Positions 55,356-64,000 of a stretch of 64,000 nucleotides of DNA are shown here, piece by piece. Position 1 is the first letter of the stretch. Every line of letters begins with the position of its first letter. The notes beneath the pieces were generated by a model. It had not been told where the DNA came from. It was given only the letters and a program-made list of their open reading frames with translations, and ran no database searches. Both the position numbers and the translations under genes were made by a program. Origin of the DNA: Biostraticola tofi (lineage in GTDB: Bacteria; Pseudomonadota; Gammaproteobacteria; Enterobacterales; Enterobacteriaceae); the NCBI RefSeq assembly GCF_004343195.1, contig NZ_SMCR01000005.1, forward strand, positions 186,001 through 250,000. Reading direction: 5' to 3'.

Positions 55356-56246
55356 ATGTCTCTTACTGTTCATCGCGGTTTTAACCAGCGCTGGCTGGCC
55401 TACCTGCTGGTGCTGCCGCAATTGCTGATTACCGCTGTATTCTTCCTCTGGCCGGCGGGAAAAGCGCTTTGGTACTCAGTGCAAAGCGTTGATCCCTTCG
55501 GGGGTATCGGCGTTTTTGTCGGTCTGGAAAACTTCAGTCGCCTGCTGGAGGATGAGTATTATCTTGAATCCTTCAGTACCACCCTGATATTCAGCGGTCT
55601 GGTGACCGTTATCGGTCTGGTGGTATCGCTGTTTCTGGCGGCGATGGTCGATCGGGTAATACATGCCAGGCGGTTTTACCAAACCATGCTGCTGCTGCCT
55701 TACGCCGTCGCGCCGGCAGTGGCCGCCGTGCTGTGGATGTTCCTGTTCAGCCCGGGCCTGGGATTGGTCAGTTACTGGCTTAATCAGCTCGGCTATGGCT
55801 GGAATCATGCGGTCAGCAGTGGTCAGGCGATGACGCTGGTGGTGCTTATCTCGGTATGGAAACAGGTAAGCTATAACTTCTTGTTTTTCCTGGCGGCGCT
55901 GCAATCAATTCCCCGATCATTGATCGAGGCGGCAGCAATTGACGGCGCCGGCCCGCTACGGCGCTTTTTCAATCTGGTGCTGCCGTTGATATCGCCGGTC
56001 AGCTTCTTCCTGCTGGTGGTTAACCTGGTCTACGCCTTTTTTGACACTTTCCCGGTTATCGATGCCACTACCGGCGGCGGCCCGGTGCAGGCCACTACCA
56101 CGCTGATTTATAAAATTTATCGGGAAGGTTTTACCGGCCTCGATCTTGCCAGCTCCGCCGCTCAGTCGGTGGTATTGATGCTGTTGGTGATCGTCCTGAC
56201 AATTATCCAGTTCCGCTTTGTCGAGCGTAAGGTCAGGTATCAGTGA
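55356..56246 (+). CDS. ugpA: sn-glycerol-3-phosphate ABC transporter permease UgpA
   Basis: This 296-residue inner-membrane permease has six helices. The coupling-loop EAA motif reads [24 protein letters not shown] (in parts, about 191-214), which contacts the UgpC ATPase. It pairs with UgpE to form the channel. It begins 71 bases after ugpB and overlaps ugpE by four bases. Confidence 0.95.
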   Translation: MSLTVHRGFNQRWLAYLLVLPQLLITAVFFLWPAGKALWYSVQSVDPFGGIGVFVGLENFSRLLEDEYYLESFSTTLIFSGLVTVIGLVVSLFLAAMVDRVIHARRFYQTMLLLPYAVAPAVAAVLWMFLFSPGLGLVSYWLNQLGYGWNHAVSSGQAMTLVVLISVWKQVSYNFLFFLAALQSIPRSLIEAAAIDGAGPLRRFFNLVLPLISPVSFFLLVVNLVYAFFDTFPVIDATTGGGPVQATTTLIYKIYREGFTGLDLASSAAQSVVLMLLVIVLTIIQFRFVERKVRYQ

Positions 56247-57088
56247 TAGAACACCGTAGAGGGCTGGATATTTTTTGCCATATCATGCTGATAGCCGGTA
56301 TGGCGGTCATTTTGCTGCCGTTGTACGCCTCACTGGTAGCGGCGACGATGGATAAACAGCAAATTCAGCAGGTTCCCCTGAGCCTGGTGCCCGGTAGCCA
56401 TCTGTTGGAAAACCTGAGTTATATCTGGCGGCAGGGGGTCGGCAGTCAGGCGGTACCCTTTGGCAGATTGCTGCTCAATAGCTTTATCATGGCGCTGGGC
56501 ATCACTGTCGGCAAAATCAGCGTATCGCTGTTGTCCGCCTATGCCATCGTCTATTTTCGCTTTCCCCTGCGAAACCTGTTCTTTTGGCTGATTTTCATGA
56601 CACTGATGCTGCCGGTTGAGGTGCGAATTTTTCCGACCGTGGATGTGATAGCCAGTCTGGACCTGCTCAATAGCTATACCGGACTGACCCTGCCGCTGAT
56701 GGCCTCAGCGACCGCCACCTTCCTGTTCCGCCAGTTCTTTATGACCATACCTCATGAATTACTGGAGGCGGCAAGGATCGACGGTGCCGGTCCGGTACGC
56801 TTTTTGCGTGACATTTTGCTGCCGCTGTCGAAGACCAATCTGGCGGCGCTGTTTGTCATCACCTTTATCTACGGTTGGAACCAGTATCTATGGCCGATCC
56901 TTATCGTTGACGCGCCGGCGATGGGCACCGCGGTGGCCGGGATCAAGGGCATGATTGCCAGCGGCGATGGGGTGACGCAATGGCACCATGTCATGGCGGC
57001 GATGCTGGTGACAATGGTGCCGCCGGTAGCGGTGGTATTAATGATGCAGCGCTGGTTTGTGCGCGGCCTGGTTGACAGTGAGAAATAA
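56243..57088 (+). CDS. ugpE: sn-glycerol-3-phosphate ABC transporter permease UgpE
   Basis: This 281-residue inner-membrane permease starts with GTG inside the ugpA stop (GTGA). It has six helices and the EAA motif [23 protein letters not shown] (in parts, about 172-194). It is the second membrane subunit of the importer and lies 3 bases before ugpC. Confidence 0.95.
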   Translation: MIEHRRGLDIFCHIMLIAGMAVILLPLYASLVAATMDKQQIQQVPLSLVPGSHLLENLSYIWRQGVGSQAVPFGRLLLNSFIMALGITVGKISVSLLSAYAIVYFRFPLRNLFFWLIFMTLMLPVEVRIFPTVDVIASLDLLNSYTGLTLPLMASATATFLFRQFFMTIPHELLEAARIDGAGPVRFLRDILLPLSKTNLAALFVITFIYGWNQYLWPILIVDAPAMGTAVAGIKGMIASGDGVTQWHHVMAAMLVTMVPPVAVVLMMQRWFVRGLVDSEK

Positions 57089-57091
57089 TAT

Positions 57092-58168
57092 ATGGCTACC
57101 CTGACTCTGCAGTCGGTTGTAAAACGCTATGATGATAAAGCAACGATTATTGCCCCACTGAACCTGGAAGTGGCTGATGGCGAGTTCATTGTGCTGGTTG
57201 GCCCTTCTGGCTGCGGTAAATCTACCCTGCTGCGGATGGTCGCCGGCCTGGAAAACGTCAGCAGCGGCGATATCTATATCGATGGCCAGCGTGTGACCCA
57301 GCGTGAACCCAAAGATCGCGGCATCGCCATGGTATTCCAGAATTATGCGCTGTATCCGCATATGACCGTTTGGGACAATATGGCGTATGGCCTGAAAATC
57401 CGCGGTTTCAGCAAAGCTCATATCCGCCAGCGGGTAGAAGATGTCGCCATGATGCTTGAACTCGATGAGCTGCTGATGCGCAAACCCCGGGAGCTCTCCG
57501 GCGGCCAGCGCCAGCGGGTGGCGATGGGGCGGGCACTGGTGCGCGAACCGCAGGTATTCCTGTTTGATGAACCGCTCTCCAACCTGGATGCAAAACTGCG
57601 CACCCAGATGCGTTTTGAACTGCAATTACTGCATCGCCGGCTTAAAACCACCAGCCTGTACGTGACTCATGACCAGGTGGAAGCCATGACGCTGGCAGAA
57701 CGTGTTATCGTGATGAATAAAGGCCACGTTGAACAGATCGGCACCCCGACTGAAATCTATCGGCGACCGGCTACCCTGTTCGTGGCCGGATTCATGGGCT
57801 CGCCGGCGATGAACCTGATGTCGGGCAGCATCAGTCAGGCCGGCGATCATTTCATGGTGACCGGCGGACCGGCGATACCTCTGCCGCCTGCTGCAGCGCA
57901 ATGGCGCGGCCGAGAGTTGACCGCAGGCATTCGTCCGGAGCATATTGACTGTTCGTCCGTCCTTACGACAGGCTCTCTGCTGGAGGTGCTTACCCTTGAG
58001 CAACTGGGTGCGGATAACCTGGTGCATGGCCGCTGGGGCGACCAGCGTGTGGTGGTGAGGCTGGGTCACGATGACCGACCGGCGCCTGGGGCGACGCTCG
58101 CTCTGTCTATTAAGCCAGATGCATGGCATTTCTTTGATCCGCACAGCGGAAAAAGGGTGGAATTATGA
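57092..58168 (+). CDS. ugpC: sn-glycerol-3-phosphate ABC transporter ATPase UgpC
   Basis: This 358-residue ABC ATPase of the MalK type has Walker [13 protein letters not shown] (about 37-48), Q-loop [13 protein letters not shown], signature [14 protein letters not shown], Walker [12 protein letters not shown] and switch His in VTHDQ. The C-terminal regulatory domain runs from about 240 to 358. It energises UgpAE. Its stop overlaps the ugpQ start (ATGA). Confidence 0.96.
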   Translation: MATLTLQSVVKRYDDKATIIAPLNLEVADGEFIVLVGPSGCGKSTLLRMVAGLENVSSGDIYIDGQRVTQREPKDRGIAMVFQNYALYPHMTVWDNMAYGLKIRGFSKAHIRQRVEDVAMMLELDELLMRKPRELSGGQRQRVAMGRALVREPQVFLFDEPLSNLDAKLRTQMRFELQLLHRRLKTTSLYVTHDQVEAMTLAERVIVMNKGHVEQIGTPTEIYRRPATLFVAGFMGSPAMNLMSGSISQAGDHFMVTGGPAIPLPPAAAQWRGRELTAGIRPEHIDCSSVLTTGSLLEVLTLEQLGADNLVHGRWGDQRVVVRLGHDDRPAPGATLALSIKPDAWHFFDPHSGKRVEL

Positions 58169-58914
58169 CAAGCTATTGGCCTTATCCGACCATCGTCGCC
58201 CACCGAGGCGGCGGTTCTCTCGCCCCGGAAAATACGCTGGGGGCAATCGATACCGGCGCCAGGCACGGACATAAAATGATAGAAGTCGATGCCAAACTGT
58301 CGGCGGACGGGCAGATATTTCTATTACATGACGATACCCTGGAACGCACCAGCAACGGCCAGGGGATTGCCGGGCAATGGTCCTGGGAATCGCTGTCGGC
58401 GCTCGATGCCGGCCTGTGGTTCAACGAGGCATTTCGCGGCGAATCCCTGCCGCTGCTCAGTGAGGTGGCCGCGCGCTGTTCGCGCCACAACCTGGCGATA
58501 AACATTGAAATCAAGCCCACGCCCGGCACTGAAACCGAAACCGGGAGGGCGGTGGCTCAGGCGGCCAGCCTGCTATGGCAGGAAAGCGCCCTGGCGCCGT
58601 TGCTGTCCTCTTTTTCCATCGATGCGCTCGAAGCGGCGCGCCAGGCGGCGCCTGAGCTGCCGCGCGGTCTGCTGCTCGATGAATGGCGCGATGACTGGCT
58701 TGAGCTGGCCGGGCGTCTTGAGTGCCAGGCTTTGCACCTCAATCATGAACTGCTGACCGAGCAGCGGGTGGGCGAGATAATCGACGCGGGACTGCATATC
58801 CTGGCCTATACGGTCGACAGTCCCTACCGAGGCCGTGCCTTGCTGAGCTGGGGAGTTGACTCGCTTTGTACTGACCGGATAGATTTGATCGGTGCTGATT
58901 TCGCAGAGAATTAA
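58165..58914 (+). CDS. ugpQ: cytoplasmic glycerophosphodiester phosphodiesterase UgpQ
   Basis: This 249-residue GDPD-family TIM barrel hydrolyses imported glycerophosphodiesters to glycerol 3-phosphate and an alcohol. Catalytic features are [17 protein letters not shown] (His and Arg-Gly-Gly, residues 12-28), [26 protein letters not shown] (Glu, Asp and His ligands, in parts) and IEIKPTPG. There is no signal peptide, so it acts in the cytoplasm. It is the last gene of ugpBAECQ and overlaps ugpC. Confidence 0.96.
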   Translation: MTSYWPYPTIVAHRGGGSLAPENTLGAIDTGARHGHKMIEVDAKLSADGQIFLLHDDTLERTSNGQGIAGQWSWESLSALDAGLWFNEAFRGESLPLLSEVAARCSRHNLAINIEIKPTPGTETETGRAVAQAASLLWQESALAPLLSSFSIDALEAARQAAPELPRGLLLDEWRDDWLELAGRLECQALHLNHELLTEQRVGEIIDAGLHILAYTVDSPYRGRALLSWGVDSLCTDRIDLIGADFAEN

Positions 58915-58985
58915 TCCGGCGCACCCGGTTGTCCGGTTACACCGGCATGTGAGGTAAGCACGCTTTTTTTCAGATAAGGAGATCT

Positions 58986-59942
58986 ATGTCCGTTTTTGCT
59001 GCTTCTCTCTGGAACCAGATAACGCTGTCGCTGCCGCTGTTTGTGCTGATCATTCTCGGCTATTGCCTGGTGCGTATCGGCAAGTGGCCTGCGTCAATCA
59101 CCGATGGCCTGACGCGTTTTGTTTTCTCCCTGGCGCTGCCGGCGATGCTGTTCCGTCTGATGAGCGGCTTTGCCTCAGGACCGGCGGTCGATACTCGCCT
59201 GCTGATTGCCTTTTTCGGCAGTTGCCTGCTGGTCTTTATCGCCGGCAGACTCATCGCCCGTTACTGCTTCAAACTGGATGGCGTCTCCGGATCGGTGTTT
59301 GCCCTTTCAGGTATCTTTTCCAACAATGTCATGCTGGGCGTGCCGTTGGCGACGCTGATGCTGGGCGAAGAATCGATACCCGCGGTTGCGCTGGTGCTGA
59401 TGTTCAACGGACTTATTCTCTGGACCCTGGTGACGGTATCGGTAGAGTGGGCGCGTAATGGCTCACCGTCGATGCAGGGGTTTGTCAGTACCGCCATCGG
59501 CGTGGTCAAAAACCCGCTGATTATCGGCATTCTGTCAGGGGTGATATTCAGCTTTCTGCACCTGCCGCTACCGGAATTTATTGATAAGCCATTGGATATG
59601 TTGGGCGATGTAGCCGCGCCGCTGGCGTTGATTACGCTCGGCATGGGGCTGGCTGAATACCATATTGGCGAAGACTGGCAAATCAGCGTGGCCATCTGTG
59701 TGCTGAAACTTCTGGTCCAGCCACTGGCGGTGTGGGGACTGGCGGTGATGCTCGGCCTGCCGGATATGGAAACCCGGGCCGTCGTGCTGCTGGGTTCGAT
59801 GGCGGTCGGTATCAATGTCTATCTTATGTCCAGGCAATTCAACGCCCTGGGTAACGCCACCGCCGCCAGCCTGGTGATGTCGACGGCGCTGGCGGCCATT
59901 ACCACCCCCGTCATCCTGGCATTGATGGGGGTCGGAATCTAG
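58986..59942 (+). CDS. auxin efflux carrier (AEC) family transporter
   Basis: This 318-residue inner-membrane protein has about ten helices of the AEC/bile-acid-transporter fold: LILGYCLVRIGKWP, LTRFVFSLALPAMLFRLM (in parts), FALSGIFSNNVMLGVPLATLMLG (in parts), VKNPLIIGILSGVIFSF and APLALITLGMGLAEY. Relatives carry malonate, malate or other organic acids. AAGGAG lies 5 bases before the ATG. It is inserted between ugpQ and yhhA, where E. coli has no such gene, and could be co-transcribed with ugp by read-through. Confidence 0.85.
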   Translation: MSVFAASLWNQITLSLPLFVLIILGYCLVRIGKWPASITDGLTRFVFSLALPAMLFRLMSGFASGPAVDTRLLIAFFGSCLLVFIAGRLIARYCFKLDGVSGSVFALSGIFSNNVMLGVPLATLMLGEESIPAVALVLMFNGLILWTLVTVSVEWARNGSPSMQGFVSTAIGVVKNPLIIGILSGVIFSFLHLPLPEFIDKPLDMLGDVAAPLALITLGMGLAEYHIGEDWQISVAICVLKLLVQPLAVWGLAVMLGLPDMETRAVVLLGSMAVGINVYLMSRQFNALGNATAASLVMSTALAAITTPVILALMGVGI

Positions 59943-60046
59943 TTCTGCAATTGAGTTCACATTTCACTGCTAAAACCGATGACGCCCTCTTTTTTCGTGC
60001 TAGATTGTCCCGGTGAATCTCAGCAAGTCATTAAATTAAAAGATAA

Positions 60047-60349
60047 TTACGGGTTCCTCTGATTACTGGAGGGGTTTGCATTTTGTTGCGCTTTCTGGCG
60101 ATCTTTTTCTATGCGAGATTGCAACTGATTGCGTTGCTGGCTGCTTTGCAGCGCACGCTGTGATTCCATTCTGGTTTTTTGCTGCTGCTGCTGGTTTTGC
60201 ATCTGGTTGTTGAGCTGCTGCTGTGCCCGATTCGGCTCCTGGGCTGCTCTCTGCTGTGCAGGAGGAATCGCGGGTCTGTTGGTGGCCATCACGCCGGCAG
60301 GTGCCGAGACCAGCGCGGCAATGAGCCAGAGTAGGGTAGGTGATTTCAT
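60047..60349 (-). CDS. yhhA: YhhA, DUF2756-family exported protein
   Basis: This 100-residue periplasmic protein has a signal peptide (about 1-22, cleavage near GVMA) followed by a Gln/Asn/Arg-rich, probably coiled helical region (PAQQRAAQEPNRAQQQLNNQ; QSRIEKDRQKAQQNANPSS). E. coli YhhA (DUF2756) is similar in size, composition and place next to ggt. Its function is unknown. Here it is transcribed away from ggt. Confidence 0.85.
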   Translation of the reverse strand: MKSPTLLWLIAALVSAPAGVMATNRPAIPPAQQRAAQEPNRAQQQLNNQMQNQQQQQKTRMESQRALQSSQQRNQLQSRIEKDRQKAQQNANPSSNQRNP

Positions 60350-60505
60350 GCATCTCTCCTGCAGGTGGTGGGTTCATGAAGCTATCAGCTTGTGCCGCAA
60401 CGCCAGAAACGCGGTATTTACCGACTGCCGCTTTCTGTGTTCGTCATTCAACCCACCTTTAATTTTTATAAATTATAATATATCTAATAATTTTAAGGGA
60501 AATTG

Positions 60506-62257
60506 ATGCCTGTTATTTCTCCTGCACAACACCTGCTGGCCCAACTCCTGCTGCTGAGTAGCATTTTCCTGTCGCCGATGGCAAATGCTGCGGTTGCACC
60601 ACCCCTGACCTACGGTGCGGATATGGATATCCATCATCCGGTAACCGCACGTCACGGGATGGTGTCATCAGTAGATGAAACCGCCACCCGAACCGGACTT
60701 GATATTTTACGCCAGGGAGGCAATGCGGTGGATGCGGCGGTGGCCGTCGGCTATGCGCTGGCGGTGACCCATCCCCAGGCCGGCAATCTGGGCGGCGGCG
60801 GGTTTATGCTGCTGCGCACCCATCGCGGTGACACCGTGGCGATTGATTTTCGTGAAACCGCGCCGGCGAGGGCCACGCGTGACATGTTCATCGGCGCCGA
60901 TGGCAATGCCGACAGTAAACGTTCTCTGATAAGTCCGCTGGCCTCAGGCACGCCGGGCACCGTCGCCGGGCTGTCGCTGGCTCGGGATCGTTACGGCTCA
61001 ATGCCGCTGGATAAATTGATTCAGCCTGCCATCCGGCTGGCGAAAGAAGGCATCGTCGTCAATAAGGCGCTGGCAGGCGATCTGGCCTCCTATGGCCGTG
61101 AAGCGCTGATTAATCATGCCAACAGCAAAGCGGTTTTTTTCAAAGCCGACGGAGAGCCCTATACTGAGGGCGAGCGCCTGCGCCAGCCCGCGCTGGCAAA
61201 GAGCCTGGAGTTGATTGCCGCCCAAGGGCCTGCGGCCTTTTACCGGGGATCGATAGCCACGCAGATCGCCGGCGAGATGAAAAAGCAGGGCGGACTGATT
61301 TCACTTGATGACCTGAAAAATTATAGCGCCAAGCTGCGTCAGCCGGTCTCAGGCAGCTACCGCGGCTACCAGATTTTTTCCATGCCGCCACCCTCCTCCG
61401 GTGGCATCCACATTATTGAAATCCTCAATATCCTGGAAAATTTCACGCTGTCAGACATGGGGGCCGGTAGCGCCGATGCCATCCATGTGATGTCTGAAGC
61501 GATGAAATTTGCCTATGCCGATCGCGCCGAATATCTGGGCGATCCTGATTTCGTCAAGGTCCCGGGCACTGCGTTAACCAGCAAGGCCTACGCCAAGACA
61601 TTGGCAGAGCGTATCGACATCCAGCGGGCCAACCCGTCCGCCACTATCAAACCAGGACAGCTGCAGCCGTACGAGAGCGCAGAGACCACCCATTTCTCGG
61701 TGGTCGATAAAGAGGGCAATGCAGTGGCGGTAACCTATACCCTCAACACTAATTTTGGCAGCGGTATCATGGCCGGCAGCTCCGGCATCCTGCTGAATAA
61801 TGAGATGGATGATTTTGCCGCCAAGCCCGGGGCGGCCAATATTTTTGGCCTGACCGGCGGGGATGCCAATGCGGTTCAGGCCAACAAGCGCCCGCTATCC
61901 TCGATGTCGCCGACCATCATCGTCAGGGACGGCAAAGTCTGGCTGGTCACCGGCACCCCGGGCGGCAGCAGGATCATCACCTCGGTGCTGCAGCTGATCG
62001 TCAATATGATTGATTTCAAAATGAACGTCGCCGAAGCGACCGAAGCGCCGCGGTTCCATCAGCAGTGGACGCCGGATGAACTGCGGGTTGAACAGGGCTT
62101 CAGTCCGGACACGCTGAAGCTGCTGGCGCAAAAGGGGCAGTATGTGGCGGTCAAACCAGTGATGGGCAGCCTGCAAAGCATTGCCGTCATGCCGGATGGC
62201 AGCCTGGCAGGCGCATCGGATCCCAGGGTGACCCATGCCTTGACGGCCGGATATTGA
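60506..62257 (+). CDS. ggt: gamma-glutamyltranspeptidase Ggt
   Basis: This periplasmic enzyme hydrolyses or transfers the gamma-glutamyl group of glutathione. It has 583 residues from the ATG at 60506, chosen because AAGGG lies 6 bases upstream (a TTG one codon earlier is adjacent). The signal peptide ends near MANA (about 28). The precursor self-cleaves before the catalytic Thr of ETTHFSVVDKEGNAV (about residue 391-392) into large and small subunits. Other active-site blocks are GLDILRQGGNAVDAAVA, GNLGGGGFMLL, DFRETAP, SGILLNNEMDDF and RPLSSMSPTI. Confidence 0.97.
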   Translation: MPVISPAQHLLAQLLLLSSIFLSPMANAAVAPPLTYGADMDIHHPVTARHGMVSSVDETATRTGLDILRQGGNAVDAAVAVGYALAVTHPQAGNLGGGGFMLLRTHRGDTVAIDFRETAPARATRDMFIGADGNADSKRSLISPLASGTPGTVAGLSLARDRYGSMPLDKLIQPAIRLAKEGIVVNKALAGDLASYGREALINHANSKAVFFKADGEPYTEGERLRQPALAKSLELIAAQGPAAFYRGSIATQIAGEMKKQGGLISLDDLKNYSAKLRQPVSGSYRGYQIFSMPPPSSGGIHIIEILNILENFTLSDMGAGSADAIHVMSEAMKFAYADRAEYLGDPDFVKVPGTALTSKAYAKTLAERIDIQRANPSATIKPGQLQPYESAETTHFSVVDKEGNAVAVTYTLNTNFGSGIMAGSSGILLNNEMDDFAAKPGAANIFGLTGGDANAVQANKRPLSSMSPTIIVRDGKVWLVTGTPGGSRIITSVLQLIVNMIDFKMNVAEATEAPRFHQQWTPDELRVEQGFSPDTLKLLAQKGQYVAVKPVMGSLQSIAVMPDGSLAGASDPRVTHALTAGY

Positions 62258-62370
62258 CATAACAGCCTATCAAACGGTTTATTTTCGTTCAGATGTAAAC
62301 CCATTTGGGCAGAATATCTCGCTGGGTTTCGGCTAGAATGGCGGCTTTACCGATGAGGGAACCTTGACCT

Positions 62371-63246
62371 GTGCTGCTGCTAATCATTACTACTATTCTT
62401 TGGGCGTTTTCATTCAGCCTGATTGGCGAGTACCTCGCCGGTCAGGTGGACAGCTGGTTCGCCGTACTGGTGAGGCTGTCCCTCGCCGCGCTGGTATTCC
62501 TGCCTTTCCTGCGCTGGCGCGGCTATACCGCCCGTCAACTGCTGTGGTATATGGCGATGGGAGCATGCCAGCTGGGCATCATGTATCTGTTCAGTTATCG
62601 GGCCTATCTGTATCTGACGGTGCCTGAGTTCCTGCTGTTTACCGTCATGACCCCCCTCTACATCACCCTGATTTACGACCTGATGCGTGGCCAGCGACTA
62701 CGGATTGGCTATGTCTTCAGCGCCCTGCTGGCGGTCGCCGGCGCCGCCATCATTCGCTATGACCAGTTGAGTGAGCATTTCTGGTGGGGGCTGATGCTGG
62801 TGCAGGGGGCCAATATTTTCTTCGCCATCGGGTTGGTCGGCTATAAGCGACTCATGGAGGTGCACCCGATGCCTCAGCATACCGCCTTTTCCTGGTTCTA
62901 TCTGGGGGCTTTTATCGTTGCGGTGATTGCCTGGCTGCTGTTTGGCAACCCACAGCAATTGCCGACCACCGGTCTGCAGTGGGGGATCCTGGTATGGCTG
63001 GGCGTCGTCGCCTCGGGGCTGGGCTACTTCATGTGGAACTATGGCGCTACCCAGGTAGACGCCGGCACCCTCGGCATCATGAACAATGTGCATGTCCCCG
63101 CCGGATTGCTGGTAAACCTCGCCATTTGGCAGGAGCAGCCCCACTGGCCAAGCTTTATTATCGGCGGGACGGTGATCATGGCTTCGCTATGGGTGCACCG
63201 GCGCTGGGTCGCCCCGCGTCGCGAACATACGGAAGATGGGCGATAG
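62371..63246 (+). CDS. yigM: YigM, biotin transporter of the DMT superfamily
   Basis: This 291-residue protein has ten membrane segments and two EamA-type halves. It matches E. coli YigM along its length ([88 protein letters not shown], in parts). YigM imports biotin in E. coli. The start is GTG at 62371 with GAGGG 12 bases upstream, a loose spacing. Its last 71 bases overlap the 3' end of the opposed metR gene. Confidence 0.92.
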   Translation: MLLLIITTILWAFSFSLIGEYLAGQVDSWFAVLVRLSLAALVFLPFLRWRGYTARQLLWYMAMGACQLGIMYLFSYRAYLYLTVPEFLLFTVMTPLYITLIYDLMRGQRLRIGYVFSALLAVAGAAIIRYDQLSEHFWWGLMLVQGANIFFAIGLVGYKRLMEVHPMPQHTAFSWFYLGAFIVAVIAWLLFGNPQQLPTTGLQWGILVWLGVVASGLGYFMWNYGATQVDAGTLGIMNNVHVPAGLLVNLAIWQEQPHWPSFIIGGTVIMASLWVHRRWVAPRREHTEDGR

Positions 63247-64000
63247 CGTGCTGACGCGCCGATCGGATAAACGCTTCTGTGACCGGCTGGCGCTGCTCGC
63301 CATCGCGCACGGCGGCGTATAGCCGGCTCCACAATCCTTCTCCCAGGGTCTTGGTCACCACCAGGCCTTGCTGCTCAAAGTTTTCGACTACCCAGTGAGG
63401 CAGGGCGGCAATGCCCATGCCGGCCGACACCATCTGGATAAGCAAAAGGGTATTATCGACACTTTTCAATATCGGGCTGACTCCCGCCGGCTGCAGGAAG
63501 TGGCGCCAGATATCCATCCGCTGTCGCTGGACCGGATAAATCAGTAGCGTCTCGTCGTGCAGATCCTCAGGCACAATCCGTTCTTTGCCGGCAAGATCAT
63601 GGTCCGGGGCCAGCACCAGCCTGACTTCATAATCAAACATCGGTACATAATACAGCCCGCTGCGCGCCAGGATATCTGATGTCAGCACCAGATCCAGCTC
63701 GCCCTGCTGCAGGGCCGGCTGCGGATCAAAGGTCACGCCTGAGCGAAAATCCATCAATACCTGGGGGCACTGCTGATGAAATTCACTCAGCGCCGGCGTC
63801 AGCCATTGAATACAGCTGTGGCATTCGATAGCCAGGCGAAGGGTGGTCTGGTGGGGCTCTTGACAATTTTGCAGCGCCTGCTGCACCTGCGGCAGTATCT
63901 GTTCCGCCAGCTGAAGCAGGATCTCTCCCTGGGGCGTAAAGCGCAGCGGCTGGCTTTTGCGAACGAATAAACGGAACCCCAGCCGCTGCTCCAAATCGCT
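63176..64000 (-). CDS. metR: LysR-family regulator MetR (5' end beyond the window)
   Basis: The window holds the last 275 codons, starting in [15 protein letters not shown]. That corresponds to the recognition-helix end of the N-terminal helix-turn-helix; the first 40 or so residues lie outside. The rest matches E. coli Met[72 protein letters not shown] and [12 protein letters not shown] (in parts). MetR with homocysteine activates metE and other methionine genes. It overlaps yigM tail to tail, as these two genes adjoin in E. coli. Confidence 0.95.
   Translation of the reverse strand, partial: SDLEQRLGFRLFVRKSQPLRFTPQGEILLQLAEQILPQVQQALQNCQEPHQTTLRLAIECHSCIQWLTPALSEFHQQCPQVLMDFRSGVTFDPQPALQQGELDLVLTSDILARSGLYYVPMFDYEVRLVLAPDHDLAGKERIVPEDLHDETLLIYPVQRQRMDIWRHFLQPAGVSPILKSVDNTLLLIQMVSAGMGIAALPHWVVENFEQQGLVVTKTLGEGLWSRLYAAVRDGEQRQPVTEAFIRSARQHAIAHLPYVRDAGRPSAGAPIAKP

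Overview
The window is chromosomal DNA of a gammaproteobacterium of the order Enterobacterales. Nearly all of its core genes can be recognised residue by residue against Escherichia coli K-12 families (gor, rlmJ, prlC, rsmJ, uspAB, pitA, yhiN, yhhS, dcrB, yhhQ, tusA, yhhN, rsmD, ftsYEX, rpoH, panM, ugpBAECQ, yhhA, ggt). They follow broadly the same order as the E. coli 76-79 min region. The bcsO-type cellulose locus, the DUF1820 protein and the join of ggt to yigM/metR are not E. coli-like. They suggest a Pectobacteriaceae/Sodalis-like or related lineage; the genus cannot be fixed from the sequence alone. No rRNA, tRNA, intact insertion sequence, prophage or CRISPR was seen.

Layout. 1-4.0 kb: start of a cellulose operon (bcsO, bcsQ and the first codons of the next gene, all leftward) facing an HmsP/PdeK-type c-di-GMP phosphodiesterase. 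4.2-17.5 kb: dctA, yhjJ, kdgK, yhjG, cdh, yhjE, yhjD, an ABC exporter and a FemAB-like acyltransferase. 17.6-20.6 kb: an HxlR regulator, gor and rlmJ. 20.6-23.6 kb: an accessory insert with an unknown membrane protein, a membrane-anchored bactofilin, a doubtful small ORF and a DoxX protein, bounded by long hairpins. 23.9-32.0 kb: prlC, rsmJ, an MlrA-like regulator, uspA, uspB, pitA and yhiN. 32.2-42.7 kb: the main accessory region, with an exported hydrolase, an AraC regulator plus DUF2000 protein, a decayed stretch, a sugar-acid-type catabolic operon (MFS transporter, enolase-superfamily enzyme, DapA-superfamily lyase) with an opposed IclR regulator, an NlpC/P60 lipoprotein and a second hydrolase. 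42.9-53.6 kb: yhhS, dcrB, yhhQ, tusA, yhhN, a DUF1820 gene, yhhL, rsmD, ftsYEX, rpoH and panM. 53.9-62.3 kb: a Pho-box-controlled ugp operon, an AEC transporter, yhhA and ggt. 62.4-64.0 kb: yigM and the 3' part of metR.

How the genes work together. Cellulose synthesis, a c-di-GMP phosphodiesterase and an MlrA-like regulator point to biofilm control. The ugp genes with ggt supply phosphate, glycerol phosphate and amino acids from outside the cell. ftsYEX-rpoH is the conserved secretion/division/heat-shock block. The 35.3-39.5 kb operon looks like an inducible pathway for an unidentified acid.

The most unusual property is tandem-repeat expansion. Five unrelated arrays occur: 9/18-bp units inside yhjG; a 37-bp unit filling the convergent gap between the lyase and the IclR gene; a 6-bp unit in the lipoprotein gene; a 7-bp minisatellite of about 26 units in the divergent promoter region next to it; and a 20-bp unit in the yhhS-dcrB gap. 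Other points of note are an HmsP homologue that has lost its GGDEF remnant and an RlmJ with an altered catalytic motif.
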